Assembly: GCA_045866215.1 (NCBI GenBank)
Contig: AP035880.1
Span: 3,844,001 to 3,908,000 of the forward strand
Direction of reading: 5' to 3'
Source: Croceivirga sp009797885
GTDB lineage: Bacteria > Bacteroidota > Bacteroidia > Flavobacteriales > Flavobacteriaceae
Length of the DNA: 64,000 nt
In this document: positions 9,972 through 19,159 of the stretch, piece after piece
Position numbering within the stretch: position 1 is the stretch's first letter
How the letters are laid out: every line of letters starts with the position of its first letter
The notes under the pieces: model-generated
Seen by the model: the letters and a program-made list of their open reading frames with translations, nothing else
Database searches by the model: none
Told to the model about the DNA's origin: nothing
Program-made: the position numbers and the translations under genes

Positions 9972-10334
9972 AGGTAATCGTCTTAGTTGTTATGTTTAAT
10001 CATTTGTTTTGTTTCATACACAAAAGATAGGTAGGACATTGTTCGGGTTTTGTTGATTTTTTTTCGATAAAATTGAAATTCCTAAAATTTTTTATGAAAA
10101 ATTAGAAAAAATGCTAATGTTTTATAAAACATAGAAAAGATTAAACAAAAATAAAAAGGTTGCTTTTGTTTTACTTTTTTTTTGAAAAGTTTAACAAAAC
10201 CATACTGTTGATTCCTCCGCGCATAGATTTTTTATGTCAGGTTATGAGGAGAAATCCCACGCAATTGCCTGGCTTTGTCCAGCGTCTACCGTAGTGGGAA
10301 TTCCTGAAGGACAGTCTTAATTCGTATTTTTGCA
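9972..10334. other. AT-rich intergenic region
   Basis: The gap between divergent genes is strongly AT-rich at about 10040-10200 with long A and T runs. It should carry the promoter of the FAS1 genes on the minus strand and of mnmA on the plus strand. I see no reading frame with coding character here. Confidence 0.6.
10325..10332 (+). promoter_or_regulatory. -7 box for mnmA
   Basis: TATTTTTG is a full match to TAnnTTTG. It lies only two bases before the first in-frame ATG (10335). That ATG would sit at or ahead of the transcription start, which argues for translation from 10350 or 10353. Confidence 0.6.
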
Positions 10335-10349
10335 ATGCAGATAAAAAGA

Positions 10350-11543
10350 ATGATGAAAAAAGTAGTTATTGGCCTTTCCGGAGGTGTGGATTCCAGTGTT
10401 GCCGCTTTTTTGTTGAAGGAACAGGGGTATGACGTAATCGGTCTTTTTATGAAGAATTGGCATGACGATTCGGTAACCATATCGGATGAGTGTCCATGGT
10501 TGGAGGATAGTAATGATGCCCTTATCGTAGCGGAAAAATTGGGCATTCCATTCCAAACCGTGGATTTAAGCGAGGTATATAAAGAGCGGATTGTTGATTA
10601 TATGTTCAATGAGTATGAAAGGGGGAGGACCCCCAATCCGGATGTGCTGTGTAATCGCGAAATCAAGTTTGATGTATTTCTGAAGATTGCCATGAATCTC
10701 GGGGCCGATTATGTGGCGACGGGCCATTATTGCCGTAAGAAATCCTTTTTTCAAGAAGATGGAAAAGAGATATTTCAGCTTTTATCGGGAGTGGATGAGA
10801 ATAAGGACCAATCTTATTTTTTGTGCCAACTTTCCCAGGAACAAATGTCCAAAACCTTGTTTCCAATTGGTGAATTGACCAAACCGGAGGTAAGAAGGAT
10901 AGCCGCTAAAAACAACCTGATAACTGCGGAGAAGAAAGATTCGCAAGGTCTATGTTTTATAGGAAAAGTAAGACTTCCGGAATTTCTTCAACAAAAGTTG
11001 AAACCCAAGGAAGGGATGATCATTGAAGTTCCCAAAGATTCCAATCATTTTAAAAACGGCCTTGATCACTTTGCCAATAAGGCGGAAGAGTTGGCACATT
11101 TTTCGGAAAAGCCCAAGTATACCCTCAAAGACGGGGAAGTGGTAGGACAACATCCAGGGGCACATTATTTTACCATAGGCCAACGTAAAGGTCTGGACGT
11201 AGGTGGTACCAAGGAGCCCCTTTTTGTTTTGGATACGGATGTGGAGACGAATACCATATACACCGGTCAAGGAAAGAACCATCCAGGACTTTATAGAAGG
11301 ACCCTGTTTGTTAAGGAAGCAGAATTGCATTGGGTACGGCAAGATTTGACCTTGTCCCTTGATGACACCATGGAGGTCAACGCCAGAATCCGGTATAGAC
11401 AGCCCTTGCAAAAGGCCATATTATATAGGGTGGAAGGTGGGCTTTATGTAGATTTCATGGAAAAGCAATCTGCCATAACCGAAGGACAATTTGTAGCTTG
11501 GTACCAAGGTGAGGAATTGTTGGGCTCAGGGGTAATATCATAA
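10350..11543 (+). CDS. mnmA: tRNA-specific 2-thiouridylase MnmA
   Basis: Adds sulfur to C2 of the wobble uridine in tRNAs for Lys, Glu and Gln, in the cytoplasm, using ATP and a sulfur relay. The PP-loop GLSGGVDSS lies at the N-terminus, and the two catalytic cysteines are visible in the contexts VLCNREIKF and GLCFIGK. About 397 residues is normal, slightly longer than the E. coli form. The start at 10350 (or the adjacent ATG at 10353) is preferred over 10335 because a consensus -7 box ends at 10332. The next gene starts four bases after the stop, so the two are probably co-transcribed. Confidence 0.95.
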   Translation: MMKKVVIGLSGGVDSSVAAFLLKEQGYDVIGLFMKNWHDDSVTISDECPWLEDSNDALIVAEKLGIPFQTVDLSEVYKERIVDYMFNEYERGRTPNPDVLCNREIKFDVFLKIAMNLGADYVATGHYCRKKSFFQEDGKEIFQLLSGVDENKDQSYFLCQLSQEQMSKTLFPIGELTKPEVRRIAAKNNLITAEKKDSQGLCFIGKVRLPEFLQQKLKPKEGMIIEVPKDSNHFKNGLDHFANKAEELAHFSEKPKYTLKDGEVVGQHPGAHYFTIGQRKGLDVGGTKEPLFVLDTDVETNTIYTGQGKNHPGLYRRTLFVKEAELHWVRQDLTLSLDDTMEVNARIRYRQPLQKAILYRVEGGLYVDFMEKQSAITEGQFVAWYQGEELLGSGVIS

Positions 11544-11547
11544 GGTT

Positions 11548-12495
11548 TTGGAGAATAGCGTCACAAAGCTTTTTGGAATCCAATATCCCATTGTCCAAGC
11601 TGGAATGGTTTGGGCAAGTGGCTGGCGTTTGGCTTCGGCAGTTTCCAATGCCGGGGGATTGGGACTTTTAGGCGCGGGCAGTATGTACCCAAGCGTTCTC
11701 CGTGAACATATCCAAAAATGTAAAAAAGCCACTGACAGACCCTTTGGGGTAAACGTTCCCATGTTATATCCGGATTTGAAGGAAATCATGGATATTATTA
11801 TTGAGGGCGGGATAAAAATTGTTTTTACTTCGGCCGGCAATCCAAAGACCTGGACTCCTGTTTTAAAAGCACATGGAATAACGGTTGTGCATGTGGTCAG
11901 CAGTGTAAAGTTTGCCCTAAAAGCACAGGAAGCAGGTGTGGATGCCGTTGTCGCAGAAGGTTTTGAAGCCGGTGGACATAATGGACGGGACGAGACAACC
12001 ACTTTTGTGTTGATTCCGGCCGTAAAGGAGCAAATCCATATTCCATTGATTGCTGCGGGAGGTATTGCCAACGGAAAGCAAATGCTGGCGGCAATGGTCT
12101 TGGGTGCTGATGGCGTACAGGTGGGAAGCCGGTTTGTGGCCACTTTGGAAGCTTCTTCACATCAGGCATTCAAGGAAGTGGTGGTTGGGGCCAAGGAAGG
12201 GGATACCCATCTCACCTTAAAGGAATTGGCCCCCGTACGTCTTGTAAAGAACCAGTTTTATCTTCAGGTACAGCAGGCATATAAAGAAGGGGCATCAACA
12301 GAAGAACTTAAACAATTATTAGGGAGGGGGCGTGCCAAAAGGGGTATGTTCGAGGGCGATTTGGAAAATGGGGAACTCGAGATAGGACAAGTCTCTGCAT
12401 TAATTCATGAGATAAAGCCAGCTGCTGCAATAGTTCAGGATTTGGTCTCGGACTTTGAAAAAGCCAAAAGCACCATAAACCCTATTGGATTGTAA
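11548..12495 (+). CDS. Nitronate monooxygenase-like FMN protein
   Basis: A 315-residue TIM-barrel flavoprotein of the NMO / 2-nitropropane dioxygenase family, including the group annotated as enoyl-ACP reductase II-like. Glycine-rich phosphate and FMN motifs are visible: NAGGLGLLGAG near residue 32, EGFEAGGHNG near 140 and AAGGIANGKQ near 172, then GADGVQVGSRF. Members oxidise alkyl nitronates or related compounds; the real substrate here is unknown. Translation appears to start at TTG (11548), four bases after the mnmA stop, since no ATG or GTG lies upstream in frame. The tight spacing suggests translational coupling. Confidence 0.88.
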   Translation: MENSVTKLFGIQYPIVQAGMVWASGWRLASAVSNAGGLGLLGAGSMYPSVLREHIQKCKKATDRPFGVNVPMLYPDLKEIMDIIIEGGIKIVFTSAGNPKTWTPVLKAHGITVVHVVSSVKFALKAQEAGVDAVVAEGFEAGGHNGRDETTTFVLIPAVKEQIHIPLIAAGGIANGKQMLAAMVLGADGVQVGSRFVATLEASSHQAFKEVVVGAKEGDTHLTLKELAPVRLVKNQFYLQVQQAYKEGASTEELKQLLGRGRAKRGMFEGDLENGELEIGQVSALIHEIKPAAAIVQDLVSDFEKAKSTINPIGL

Positions 12496-12548
12496 ATCTG
12501 CTAAACCTGCATTTCATCGAATAAATACGCGTCCTGAGAATGCTTGGT

Positions 12549-12556
12549 TATCTTTA
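12549..12556 (+). promoter_or_regulatory. -7-like box before a small membrane protein gene
   Basis: TATCTTTA differs from TAnnTTTG only at the last base. It overlaps the upstream in-frame ATG at 12540, so it supports the start at 12564, only seven bases away. A very short or absent 5' leader is implied. Confidence 0.4.
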
Positions 12557-12563
12557 CCGGGCA

Positions 12564-13037
12564 ATGAAGAAAGTGTTTGTAAGTCTACTGCTCATAGCCG
12601 TTCTACAGGGAGTGAATGCACAGGTAGAAAGGGATAAAGTACTACATTTTGTTGGAGGTAACCTGTTTGGCCTTGCCGGGGCGGGAATCGCCAAACAAAT
12701 CTCTGATGGGAACCGTTGGTGGACTTTTGCAGGTGCCATTGGTGGGAGCACACTTATAGGATTGGGAAAAGAGGCGGTTGATGCGGGTCAACGTGAAAAT
12801 GGTTGGGACAATGATGATCTTTGGGCCACTATTTTGGGCGGGGTCACCGTTGGAGTCACCATAGATATTTTTACGGACCATAAAAAGGCCAAACGAAGAA
12901 AGAATGCAGCGGTCACCCTTTTTGAGCATACCAAGGATTTTGACCAAATGCTCCGTTTGGAGCAACTCCTACAAGAAGAAAGGGAACCTACGCTTTTGGC
13001 CTTATCGCTTCCAGCAGGGGTTTTGGGTTTGGAGTGA
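12564..13037 (+). CDS. Small exported protein, YfiM/DUF2279-like
   Basis: Function unknown. The product has about 157 residues, with a signal or first membrane segment (LLLIAVLQGVNAQ), a KVLHFVGGNLFG motif, two glycine-rich hydrophobic stretches (AGAIGGSTLIG and ILGGVTVGVTID) and the sequence GLGKEAVDAGQ between them. This fits YfiM-like proteins. The start at 12564 is preferred over the ATG at 12540 because it begins with MKK and a hydrophobic core, and a promoter-like box overlaps the upstream region. Its stop codon abuts the stop of the convergent DUF58 gene (TGATCA). Confidence 0.7.
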   Translation: MKKVFVSLLLIAVLQGVNAQVERDKVLHFVGGNLFGLAGAGIAKQISDGNRWWTFAGAIGGSTLIGLGKEAVDAGQRENGWDNDDLWATILGGVTVGVTIDIFTDHKKAKRRKNAAVTLFEHTKDFDQMLRLEQLLQEEREPTLLALSLPAGVLGLE

Positions 13038-14369
13038 TCACAGTAACCCCCTTGCCTTGATCTCCAAATACTTGTTAATGGTATTGATGGTCAAATTTTC
13101 AGGCTTTGTCAATATGGTTTGAATACCGTACTTATGGAGTTCTTTTTGTATTAATCGTTTTTCCAGAATAAATTTTTCCGCAATGGTCTTATGGTAAATG
13201 CTTTGTATATCTTCTGCATTGACCGTGACTAGTTTCTCCAATTCGGTGTTCTCAAAAAAGATGACGACCAAAACGTGTTGTTTTGCCAATGCCAAGAGAT
13301 AGGGCAATTGTCTTTTTAGGGCAGAAATATGCTCAAAATTGGTGTAGAGCAACAATAGGCTTCTATGGTTGAGTTTTCTTTTAATTTGGGCATAAAGATG
13401 GCCAAAATCGGAATCGCTAAAGTCCGTTCCGATATTGTACAAGGTTTCCAGTATGGAATTTAAATGGGTGATCTTCTGCGCTGCGGGTACAAAATTTTCG
13501 ACCTTTTTAGAGAAGGTCAACATACCGGTTTTGTCATTTCTTTTAAGGGCTACATTGGAAAACGCCAAAGTGGAATTAATCGCGTAATCCAGTAATTTAA
13601 GTCCATTGAATGGCATTTTCATGACCCTTCCCGAGTCGATAATGGAATAAATGGGTTGGGATTTTTCGTCTTGGTATTGATTGACCATCAACTGACTCTT
13701 TTTTGCGGAAGCTTTCCAATTGATGGTTCTAAAATCATCACCCACAACATATTCCTTTATCTGTTCAAACTCCTGGGTATGACCTATTCTTCGGATTTTT
13801 TTCAGTCCCAGCTCGGTAAGACGGTTGCTAATGGCCAAAAAATCATATTGCTGCATCTGGATGATACTGGGATATACCGGGACCATCCTATCCTTTTCAA
13901 AAGTAAACCTCCTTTTGGCAATACCAAGTGGGGAAGAGCAATAAACATTTAGATGGCCAAAGATATACTCTCCACGTTCCACGGGACGGACGACATATTG
14001 ATACTGATTTTTAACATCCCTTTTCGTAAAGGTTCGATGTAGAAAATCACGTTTCTGAAATTGCTCGGGCAGCTCGTCTATGAGTTCCACTTCAACCGTA
14101 AAGGGATATTTGACGGAGAAATGGATTTCTATGGTATTGTAATCACTATTGGAAAGCTTTTTGGGAACCTCACGCCTTGCCGTTACAGCATCCTTTGTGC
14201 GATACAAGAGGTAGCTGTCCACAAAAAAAAGGGCAAGGAGGACAAAAGTGCATAGCCAACAAATGGGATATAAAAAATGAAACCAATAGGAAAGCACAAA
14301 ACCAGCGGCCAGTAAGGCGATATACCTAAAAAAACGATTGTGTATATAAAACGATTTCAGGAATTGCAT
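13038..14369 (-). CDS. DUF58 domain membrane protein
   Basis: A 443-residue protein with two N-terminal membrane segments (about residues 15-50) and a cytosolic DUF58 domain containing the hallmark GDDFRTINWKASAKKSQLMVN near residue 210. The DUF58 fold is related to von Willebrand factor A. These proteins are nearly always encoded next to MoxR AAA+ ATPases and are thought to be partners or clients of them. It is the last gene of a six-gene operon; its ATG overlaps the stop of the moxR-like gene by one base (TAATG), so translation is coupled. Its precise role is not established. Confidence 0.9.
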   Translation of the reverse strand: MQFLKSFYIHNRFFRYIALLAAGFVLSYWFHFLYPICWLCTFVLLALFFVDSYLLYRTKDAVTARREVPKKLSNSDYNTIEIHFSVKYPFTVEVELIDELPEQFQKRDFLHRTFTKRDVKNQYQYVVRPVERGEYIFGHLNVYCSSPLGIAKRRFTFEKDRMVPVYPSIIQMQQYDFLAISNRLTELGLKKIRRIGHTQEFEQIKEYVVGDDFRTINWKASAKKSQLMVNQYQDEKSQPIYSIIDSGRVMKMPFNGLKLLDYAINSTLAFSNVALKRNDKTGMLTFSKKVENFVPAAQKITHLNSILETLYNIGTDFSDSDFGHLYAQIKRKLNHRSLLLLYTNFEHISALKRQLPYLLALAKQHVLVVIFFENTELEKLVTVNAEDIQSIYHKTIAEKFILEKRLIQKELHKYGIQTILTKPENLTINTINKYLEIKARGLL

Positions 14370-15352
14370 TAGCGGGGTATTTCTACCGATTCTACGATCA
14401 TTCCAATAACGTTCTCTGTGGTCATCCCTTCCATTTCCCGTTCCGGGGTCAGAATAATTCTATGGTTTAGAATTGGTGGCAAGGCCTTTTTAACATCTTC
14501 GGGTATGACAAAATCCCGTCCATTAATGGCAGCAAACGCTTTGGCAACATGCATTGCCGCAATGGACGCCCTTGGCGATGCACCCAAGTACAAATGGGGA
14601 TGATTGCGTGTTCTTGAGATAATTTCCGCTATATACCGTATTATTTTTTCCTCTACTAGGACATGGTGTACCTTGTTTTTATAGTCCTCTAATTTTTTTG
14701 GTAGGAGTATTGGTTTTACCAATTCAGTAGGTTCTGTCGATTTTCGCTCATGATGGGTTTGAATTATTTCCACTTCTTCCTCCACAGAAGGATAATCCAC
14801 CTTTATCTTAAAAAGAAAACGGTCCAGTTGTGCTTCAGGTAAGGAATAGGTGCCTTCCTGTTCAATGGGATTTTGTGTTGCCAGGACCATGAATGGATTG
14901 GCCATTTTGTAGGTGGTCCCATCAACGGTAGCCTGCCTTTCCTCCATCGTTTCAAAAAGTGCGGCCTGCGTTTTGGCAGGAGCCCGGTTGATTTCGTCAA
15001 TTAAAATGATATTGGAAAATATAGGTCCTTTTTTGAACTCAAAATCCGATTCTTTTACATTGAATACCGAAGTGCCCAGAATATCACTCGGCATTAAATC
15101 CGGAGTGAACTGAATACGATTGAAACCGGTTTTCAGGGTTTTGGCGAAAAGCTTTGCAGTAATGGTCTTGGCGATACCGGGAACGCCTTCTATCAAAACG
15201 TGGCCGTCTACCAACAGGGAAACAATGAGCAATTCCATAAAATTCTGTTGCCCAATAATTACTTTTCCCAACTCCCCCTTTATTAGATTCACCGATTCGT
15301 TGAGTTCCGCAAGCGGAATACGGCTATCAAAATTCAAATCATTGTTTTCCAT
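14369..15352 (-). CDS. MoxR family AAA+ ATPase
   Basis: A 327-residue AAA+ ATPase of the MoxR class, which act as chaperones that mature or remodel protein complexes. Walker A is visible as EGVPGIAKT near residue 57, Walker B as ILIDEINRAPAKTQ near 116, and sensor-1-like LATQNPIEQEGTY near 157. The position between DUF58 and DUF4350 genes, with overlaps on both sides (1 and 14 bases), is the classic context for this family in Bacteroidota. The substrate of the ATPase is unknown; the neighbours suggest an envelope complex. Confidence 0.93.
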   Translation of the reverse strand: MENNDLNFDSRIPLAELNESVNLIKGELGKVIIGQQNFMELLIVSLLVDGHVLIEGVPGIAKTITAKLFAKTLKTGFNRIQFTPDLMPSDILGTSVFNVKESDFEFKKGPIFSNIILIDEINRAPAKTQAALFETMEERQATVDGTTYKMANPFMVLATQNPIEQEGTYSLPEAQLDRFLFKIKVDYPSVEEEVEIIQTHHERKSTEPTELVKPILLPKKLEDYKNKVHHVLVEEKIIRYIAEIISRTRNHPHLYLGASPRASIAAMHVAKAFAAINGRDFVIPEDVKKALPPILNHRIILTPEREMEGMTTENVIGMIVESVEIPR

Positions 15353-16553
15353 CTGCTTTGGCTTTAAAATCCTGTATGTTACGTTCTAACTTTTCTAATT
15401 GTTGATTGGTTACCTTATTTGTCCTTTGGATATCTTGGAATTTGCTGAACAAGGCTTTTACCTCTTCTTTGGAATGATTGCTTCGCAGGGCCAGGCTATG
15501 ATGGAATTGGGAATCTATCTTTTCCGTGACCAAGTGAAAGCGGGTCCGGACATAATCCATGAAGTATTGAATTTTGTGGTTGGCGATTTCATTCTGCCTA
15601 TTGTTTTCAAAATACATATTCGCAATGGTCCTGGTAAAGGCCAAGGTTTGGTTTTTCAGGGGCTCCACTACTTTAATGGCCCTTTGTTTCCGCTTTCCTT
15701 CAAACACAATGTACAGCAACGAACCAATAAGGGCCAAATAATAGGCCCACTTTAGCTCTTTAGTGTTCAAAAAGAGGTACATGGGTGAGGTATAAAAAGT
15801 CTTTCCTGCTTTATGGTGATTGTCCACATATACCGGCTTGGAAGAATCTATGTAGGCCATTAAACCAGTAGTATAGCTACGGTTTTCATCTTTAAGCATA
15901 AAATAATTGGTGAACGCCTCGGGAAAAGTGGATAATGTTATCTTTCCTTTGCCAAATGCTTGCTGTACTGCGCTTATCCCTCTTTTTTCGGTTTTGGTAC
16001 TGTCATTTTTTACAAGTACCTCGGCAAGTACCACACTATTTATGGTATCCAACTCACTGAAAATGGAAGTGTAATAATCCCTATCAAAGGGGATATCGTT
16101 TGCCCTTGCCCTTTCATTTACAAGAAGGTGTTTAAATACCGGGGTAACCGTATTCATATCATAGATACTTGAAGTATGCAGGTTCAAGGTGTCGAGCAAT
16201 TCCTTTTCAAAGGATTCCGATGCCATAAAGAGATGGTTGCCTTCCCTGGCCCAGGACAATAATTCCGATAAATCCGTTTTGCCAAATTCAATACGCTCAT
16301 TTACGAAAATATAAGTGCCGGTCAAGGTATCGCCTCGGGAAAGAAATTCAAAAGGTGTTCTATATACCTGTTGCGCCTGTGGAAAGACCAGGGGTAAAAG
16401 ATCATTGTAGACCTTGGTCCCATAGGGGATGGTATGGGTACTTACATAAGAAGGAAACCAATTGATCTGTTTGGGTTTGTTGTATTCAAACACCAGAAGC
16501 AAGACAAGTGCCAGGACACCAATACCAATATATGACCTTCCCGTTTTAAGCAT
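15339..16553 (-). CDS. DUF4350 domain membrane protein
   Basis: A 404-residue protein with an N-terminal membrane anchor (IGIGVLALVLLLVFEYN), a large extracytoplasmic domain (about residues 30-275), a second membrane segment (YYLALIGSLLYIVF near 288) and a cytosolic tail rich in charged helices. The DUF4350 domain resembles ThuA-like glutamine-amidotransferase folds without clear catalytic residues. It overlaps the moxR-like gene by 14 bases and the upstream DUF4129 gene by 8. Function is unknown; the fixed linkage to MoxR and DUF58 suggests that it is a component of the same membrane complex. Confidence 0.82.
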   Translation of the reverse strand: MLKTGRSYIGIGVLALVLLLVFEYNKPKQINWFPSYVSTHTIPYGTKVYNDLLPLVFPQAQQVYRTPFEFLSRGDTLTGTYIFVNERIEFGKTDLSELLSWAREGNHLFMASESFEKELLDTLNLHTSSIYDMNTVTPVFKHLLVNERARANDIPFDRDYYTSIFSELDTINSVVLAEVLVKNDSTKTEKRGISAVQQAFGKGKITLSTFPEAFTNYFMLKDENRSYTTGLMAYIDSSKPVYVDNHHKAGKTFYTSPMYLFLNTKELKWAYYLALIGSLLYIVFEGKRKQRAIKVVEPLKNQTLAFTRTIANMYFENNRQNEIANHKIQYFMDYVRTRFHLVTEKIDSQFHHSLALRSNHSKEEVKALFSKFQDIQRTNKVTNQQLEKLERNIQDFKAKADGKQ

Positions 16554-17283
16554 TTGCGGTTATGGATTGTTTTAGTTGGTCAAAGCGGTCCTTGGCCCTA
16601 TGATACCCCTGTGCGTCTATTTGAAATTCCCCGTACCAAATATGATCGTAGAGTAAAGTTACCCTTTTGAAAAGCGGTGCCAATTTAGAATTGGAAAGCT
16701 CCCCAATGTAATCGTTGTTGGTCTTTTGCAATTCCCAATGGATCAATTCCCTTTCCGTTAACATTTTTAGTAGGAACAGATAGTAATATCTAATGGCCAA
16801 ACGATAATTGTGCTCTCCAAGTGCTTTTTGTATAAGTGCTTGAATATCTGCCGTTTTTATGATTTGTTCTTCCTCTGAAAGGATAACCGTATTTTCATTG
16901 GCTTTGGAAAACAGGATGTTTTTGGTATTGGCCTTTATGAAAAATCGGATGATGAGAAACAACAAAAGGCCAAGAAGTAGATAGGGGAGGTATTTAAGGA
17001 ATGCGGTAATATAGTTTGGGGCAGATTCTACACCAAACAACCATTCAAAAAATCGCCTTAAAAGATTGTAAAACCAGTTTTTAATGGCTTCCCACCAGGA
17101 GTTGTCCTTTTTTTCTATTTCATAATTGTACTTTTCATCCGTTTTGAACGGCTCCAAATCAGCTTCCGAAATCTCTATGATCGTCAAATTTTGATCATCA
17201 TACCTGACCTCGGTGCTATCTTTTTGGGCCGAGCTTAAAACCGGAAGTGAAAGTAGGACAGCAAGGAGAAGATTTTTGAACAT
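16546..17283 (-). CDS. DUF4129 domain membrane protein
   Basis: A 245-residue protein with a signal peptide (LLAVLLSLPVLSSAQ), a short periplasmic part containing the WWEAIKNWFYNLLRRFFEWLF amphipathic stretch (split here only by description), one strong membrane segment (YLPYLLLGLLLFLIIRFF) and a cytosolic C-terminal helical domain where RLAIRYYYLFLLKML and RADKL-like helices typical of DUF4129 lie. DUF4129 proteins are linked to MoxR clusters and to transglutaminase-like proteins. It overlaps the DUF4350 gene by eight bases and lies three bases after the preceding gene. Role not established. Confidence 0.8.
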   Translation of the reverse strand: MFKNLLLAVLLSLPVLSSAQKDSTEVRYDDQNLTIIEISEADLEPFKTDEKYNYEIEKKDNSWWEAIKNWFYNLLRRFFEWLFGVESAPNYITAFLKYLPYLLLGLLLFLIIRFFIKANTKNILFSKANENTVILSEEEQIIKTADIQALIQKALGEHNYRLAIRYYYLFLLKMLTERELIHWELQKTNNDYIGELSNSKLAPLFKRVTLLYDHIWYGEFQIDAQGYHRAKDRFDQLKQSITANA

Positions 17284-17286
17284 GGA

Positions 17287-18168
17287 CTATTCTTCTTTTT
17301 TTCCCAAATTTTGGATGCGTTCAAAAGTTCCCGTAAAGTTTTTCTTCTCATTCAGGTCAAAAAAGATGAGTGCTGCGGCAACCAAGGACACGGTCTGTAG
17401 AATAAATTGGACCGCATAGGCCAGTATATTCAATAGAATATATATGGGGTCAATAATACCTCCTCCCATGCTCTCGGCATCCATTTCGCCAGAAAAGACC
17501 CCCATTTTGATCCATAGGTAAATTACCGCCGGAATTTGAAATATATAACCTATTATGGCTATAAGAATTCCCAGGACCAAAAGGGTTGCAAAGGTTATCC
17601 ACCAATTATCCTTGATCAGGGTAAACCCATATTGGAAAGAATCACCTACCCCTTTGCCCATAAAAACCAGGATACTGAAGGACAACATTAGTGGGGGGTA
17701 AAGATAAATGCCGGGAATGATGCATAGGAACAAACCGGCCGTTATGGCCAATCCCACAAGGAATGAAAGTCCAATAAAACTCCAGAAGTTTTGGTAAGCT
17801 TCTTTTTTTATTTGGTCATAATCAATTTTCCCCTTATTGTCGGTATAGGATTTAATATAAAACAGTACCGTTGCCTGTGTAAGTCCATACGTGGCAATGG
17901 CAGAAACCATCAATCCAAACAATGCAATAATCAGAAGTATGGGATTGATTTCTGGTCCCTGGGATTGTATATCAAAATTGAGAAGCCCATTAAAGGAATA
18001 AAAATAGAATCCTAAAAAAACCATTGTTGCAAACAGGTAAGGCCCCACAATTTTTAAAAGGGTTCCAAAAAATGATTTAAACTCAAACTTTATAAAATTG
18101 AAGGAATCGGTAAGGATTTCCCCGAGTTCCCGTTGTTTTTTAAACTCAATATAAGGAGTGCTGTCCAT
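17287..18168 (-). CDS. Polytopic membrane protein of the MoxR cluster
   Basis: About 293 residues with five or six hydrophobic segments and the motif CIIPGIYLYPPLML near the middle, which resembles the glycerophosphodiester-like or DUF975/DUF4013 type of integral membrane proteins; I cannot assign a family firmly. I chose the ATG at 18168 (MDSTPYIEF) rather than the upstream in-frame codon at 18207, because the longer form starts inside the SpoIIM-like gene and adds a poor N-terminus. The chosen start still overlaps the SpoIIM-like gene by 23 bases, implying coupled translation. Function unknown. Confidence 0.75.
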   Translation of the reverse strand: MDSTPYIEFKKQRELGEILTDSFNFIKFEFKSFFGTLLKIVGPYLFATMVFLGFYFYSFNGLLNFDIQSQGPEINPILLIIALFGLMVSAIATYGLTQATVLFYIKSYTDNKGKIDYDQIKKEAYQNFWSFIGLSFLVGLAITAGLFLCIIPGIYLYPPLMLSFSILVFMGKGVGDSFQYGFTLIKDNWWITFATLLVLGILIAIIGYIFQIPAVIYLWIKMGVFSGEMDAESMGGGIIDPIYILLNILAYAVQFILQTVSLVAAALIFFDLNEKKNFTGTFERIQNLGKKEE

Positions 18169-19123
18169 GGTTATCTTTTTTGTTAAGTTGATAGGGATAA
18201 ATAACATAATAAAACACTATTAAGCCCAAAGACCCCAAAATTATGGTTATGGCAAGCCAATCCGGCATTTCCGTATGTCGGGTAACAAAACCTTCCAAAA
18301 ATCCCGCAATGATGAAAAACGGAATTGTACTCACTACTATTTTTAGTCCATTCTTTACGCCACGTTTAAAGGATTCCAACCGGGTATAGGTCCCCGGGAA
18401 CAGCATTCCGTTTGCCATGACCAAACCCGCACAGCCGGCTAGGATAATGACGGATATTTCAATGGTCCCATGGATCCAAATGGTTCTGGCAGATTCCCAG
18501 AGCAATCCTTTGTCATGAAAGAAGTATTGAAAACTGCCCAGCATCAAACCATTTCTTAGCAAGACCCAAATGGTACCTACTCCAAGAAAGATACCCAACG
18601 CAAAGGCAAAAAGAGCTACTTTGATATTATTGATGGTTATTCCCAAAAACATATTGAATTCCCCCATTTGTTTGTACACCGCCATAGGGTCCCCTTTTTC
18701 AATGTTGTCCAAAGTCATGTTCACATAGCCATCTCCGAGAATGGAACGTACAAAATCCCCATCATTGGCCGCAGAAAAAGCGCCTACAAAACAGAAAAAT
18801 GCAAATACCAAAAAGGAAATTAGCAATTCCCTTTGGTGTGCATAAAACATTTGGGGGAACTCTATTTTCCAAAAAGTAACAATACGGTTCTTGGATTCGC
18901 GTTTTGTCTTATAGATTTTTTGGTGGGCTAGTGAAGCAATTGAATTGAGATAAAGTTGGGTATTGCTACCAGGATAAAAGGTTTTGGCGTAGCTTAGATG
19001 ATCGGTCAGTTCAATATAGAGGTCGGAAAGTTGGTCTGGCGACAATTCCCTTTTACTGTTTAGGGCCTCTTCGAACGCAACCCATTTATTTTTATTTTGC
19101 TTTACGAATGCCGCCTCTCGCAT
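18146..19123 (-). CDS. Stage II sporulation protein M-like membrane protein
   Basis: About 325 residues. The N-terminal ~95 residues are soluble and helical, followed by the SpoIIM-like region with about five membrane segments and the NGLMLGSFQYFF and HGTIEISVIILAGCAGL motifs. In this non-sporulating group the family is not tied to sporulation. In Bacillus, SpoIIM belongs to the engulfment peptidoglycan machinery, so an envelope role is an inference. The start at 19123 (MREAAFVKQ) is preferred over 19207, whose extension overlaps the divergent RDD gene. This is the first gene of the minus-strand operon. Confidence 0.88.
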   Translation of the reverse strand: MREAAFVKQNKNKWVAFEEALNSKRELSPDQLSDLYIELTDHLSYAKTFYPGSNTQLYLNSIASLAHQKIYKTKRESKNRIVTFWKIEFPQMFYAHQRELLISFLVFAFFCFVGAFSAANDGDFVRSILGDGYVNMTLDNIEKGDPMAVYKQMGEFNMFLGITINNIKVALFAFALGIFLGVGTIWVLLRNGLMLGSFQYFFHDKGLLWESARTIWIHGTIEISVIILAGCAGLVMANGMLFPGTYTRLESFKRGVKNGLKIVVSTIPFFIIAGFLEGFVTRHTEMPDWLAITIILGSLGLIVFYYVIYPYQLNKKDNHGQHSLY

Positions 19124-19131
19124 TAAATTTG
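19124..19131 (+). promoter_or_regulatory. -7 box for the RDD gene
   Basis: TAAATTTG is a full match to the consensus. It touches the start codon of the divergent SpoIIM-like gene and lies 28 bases before the RDD start. A possible TTG -33 element lies 24 bases upstream, a slightly long spacing. Confidence 0.45.
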
Positions 19132-19159
19132 CGCCTTTGTTTGTAAAGAAACCAAAAAA

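Noticed and set aside
18146..19123. Evidence for sporulation, from the SpoIIM-like protein
   Set aside because: The family is widespread in non-sporulating bacteria beside RDD and MoxR genes, and no other sporulation gene is present.
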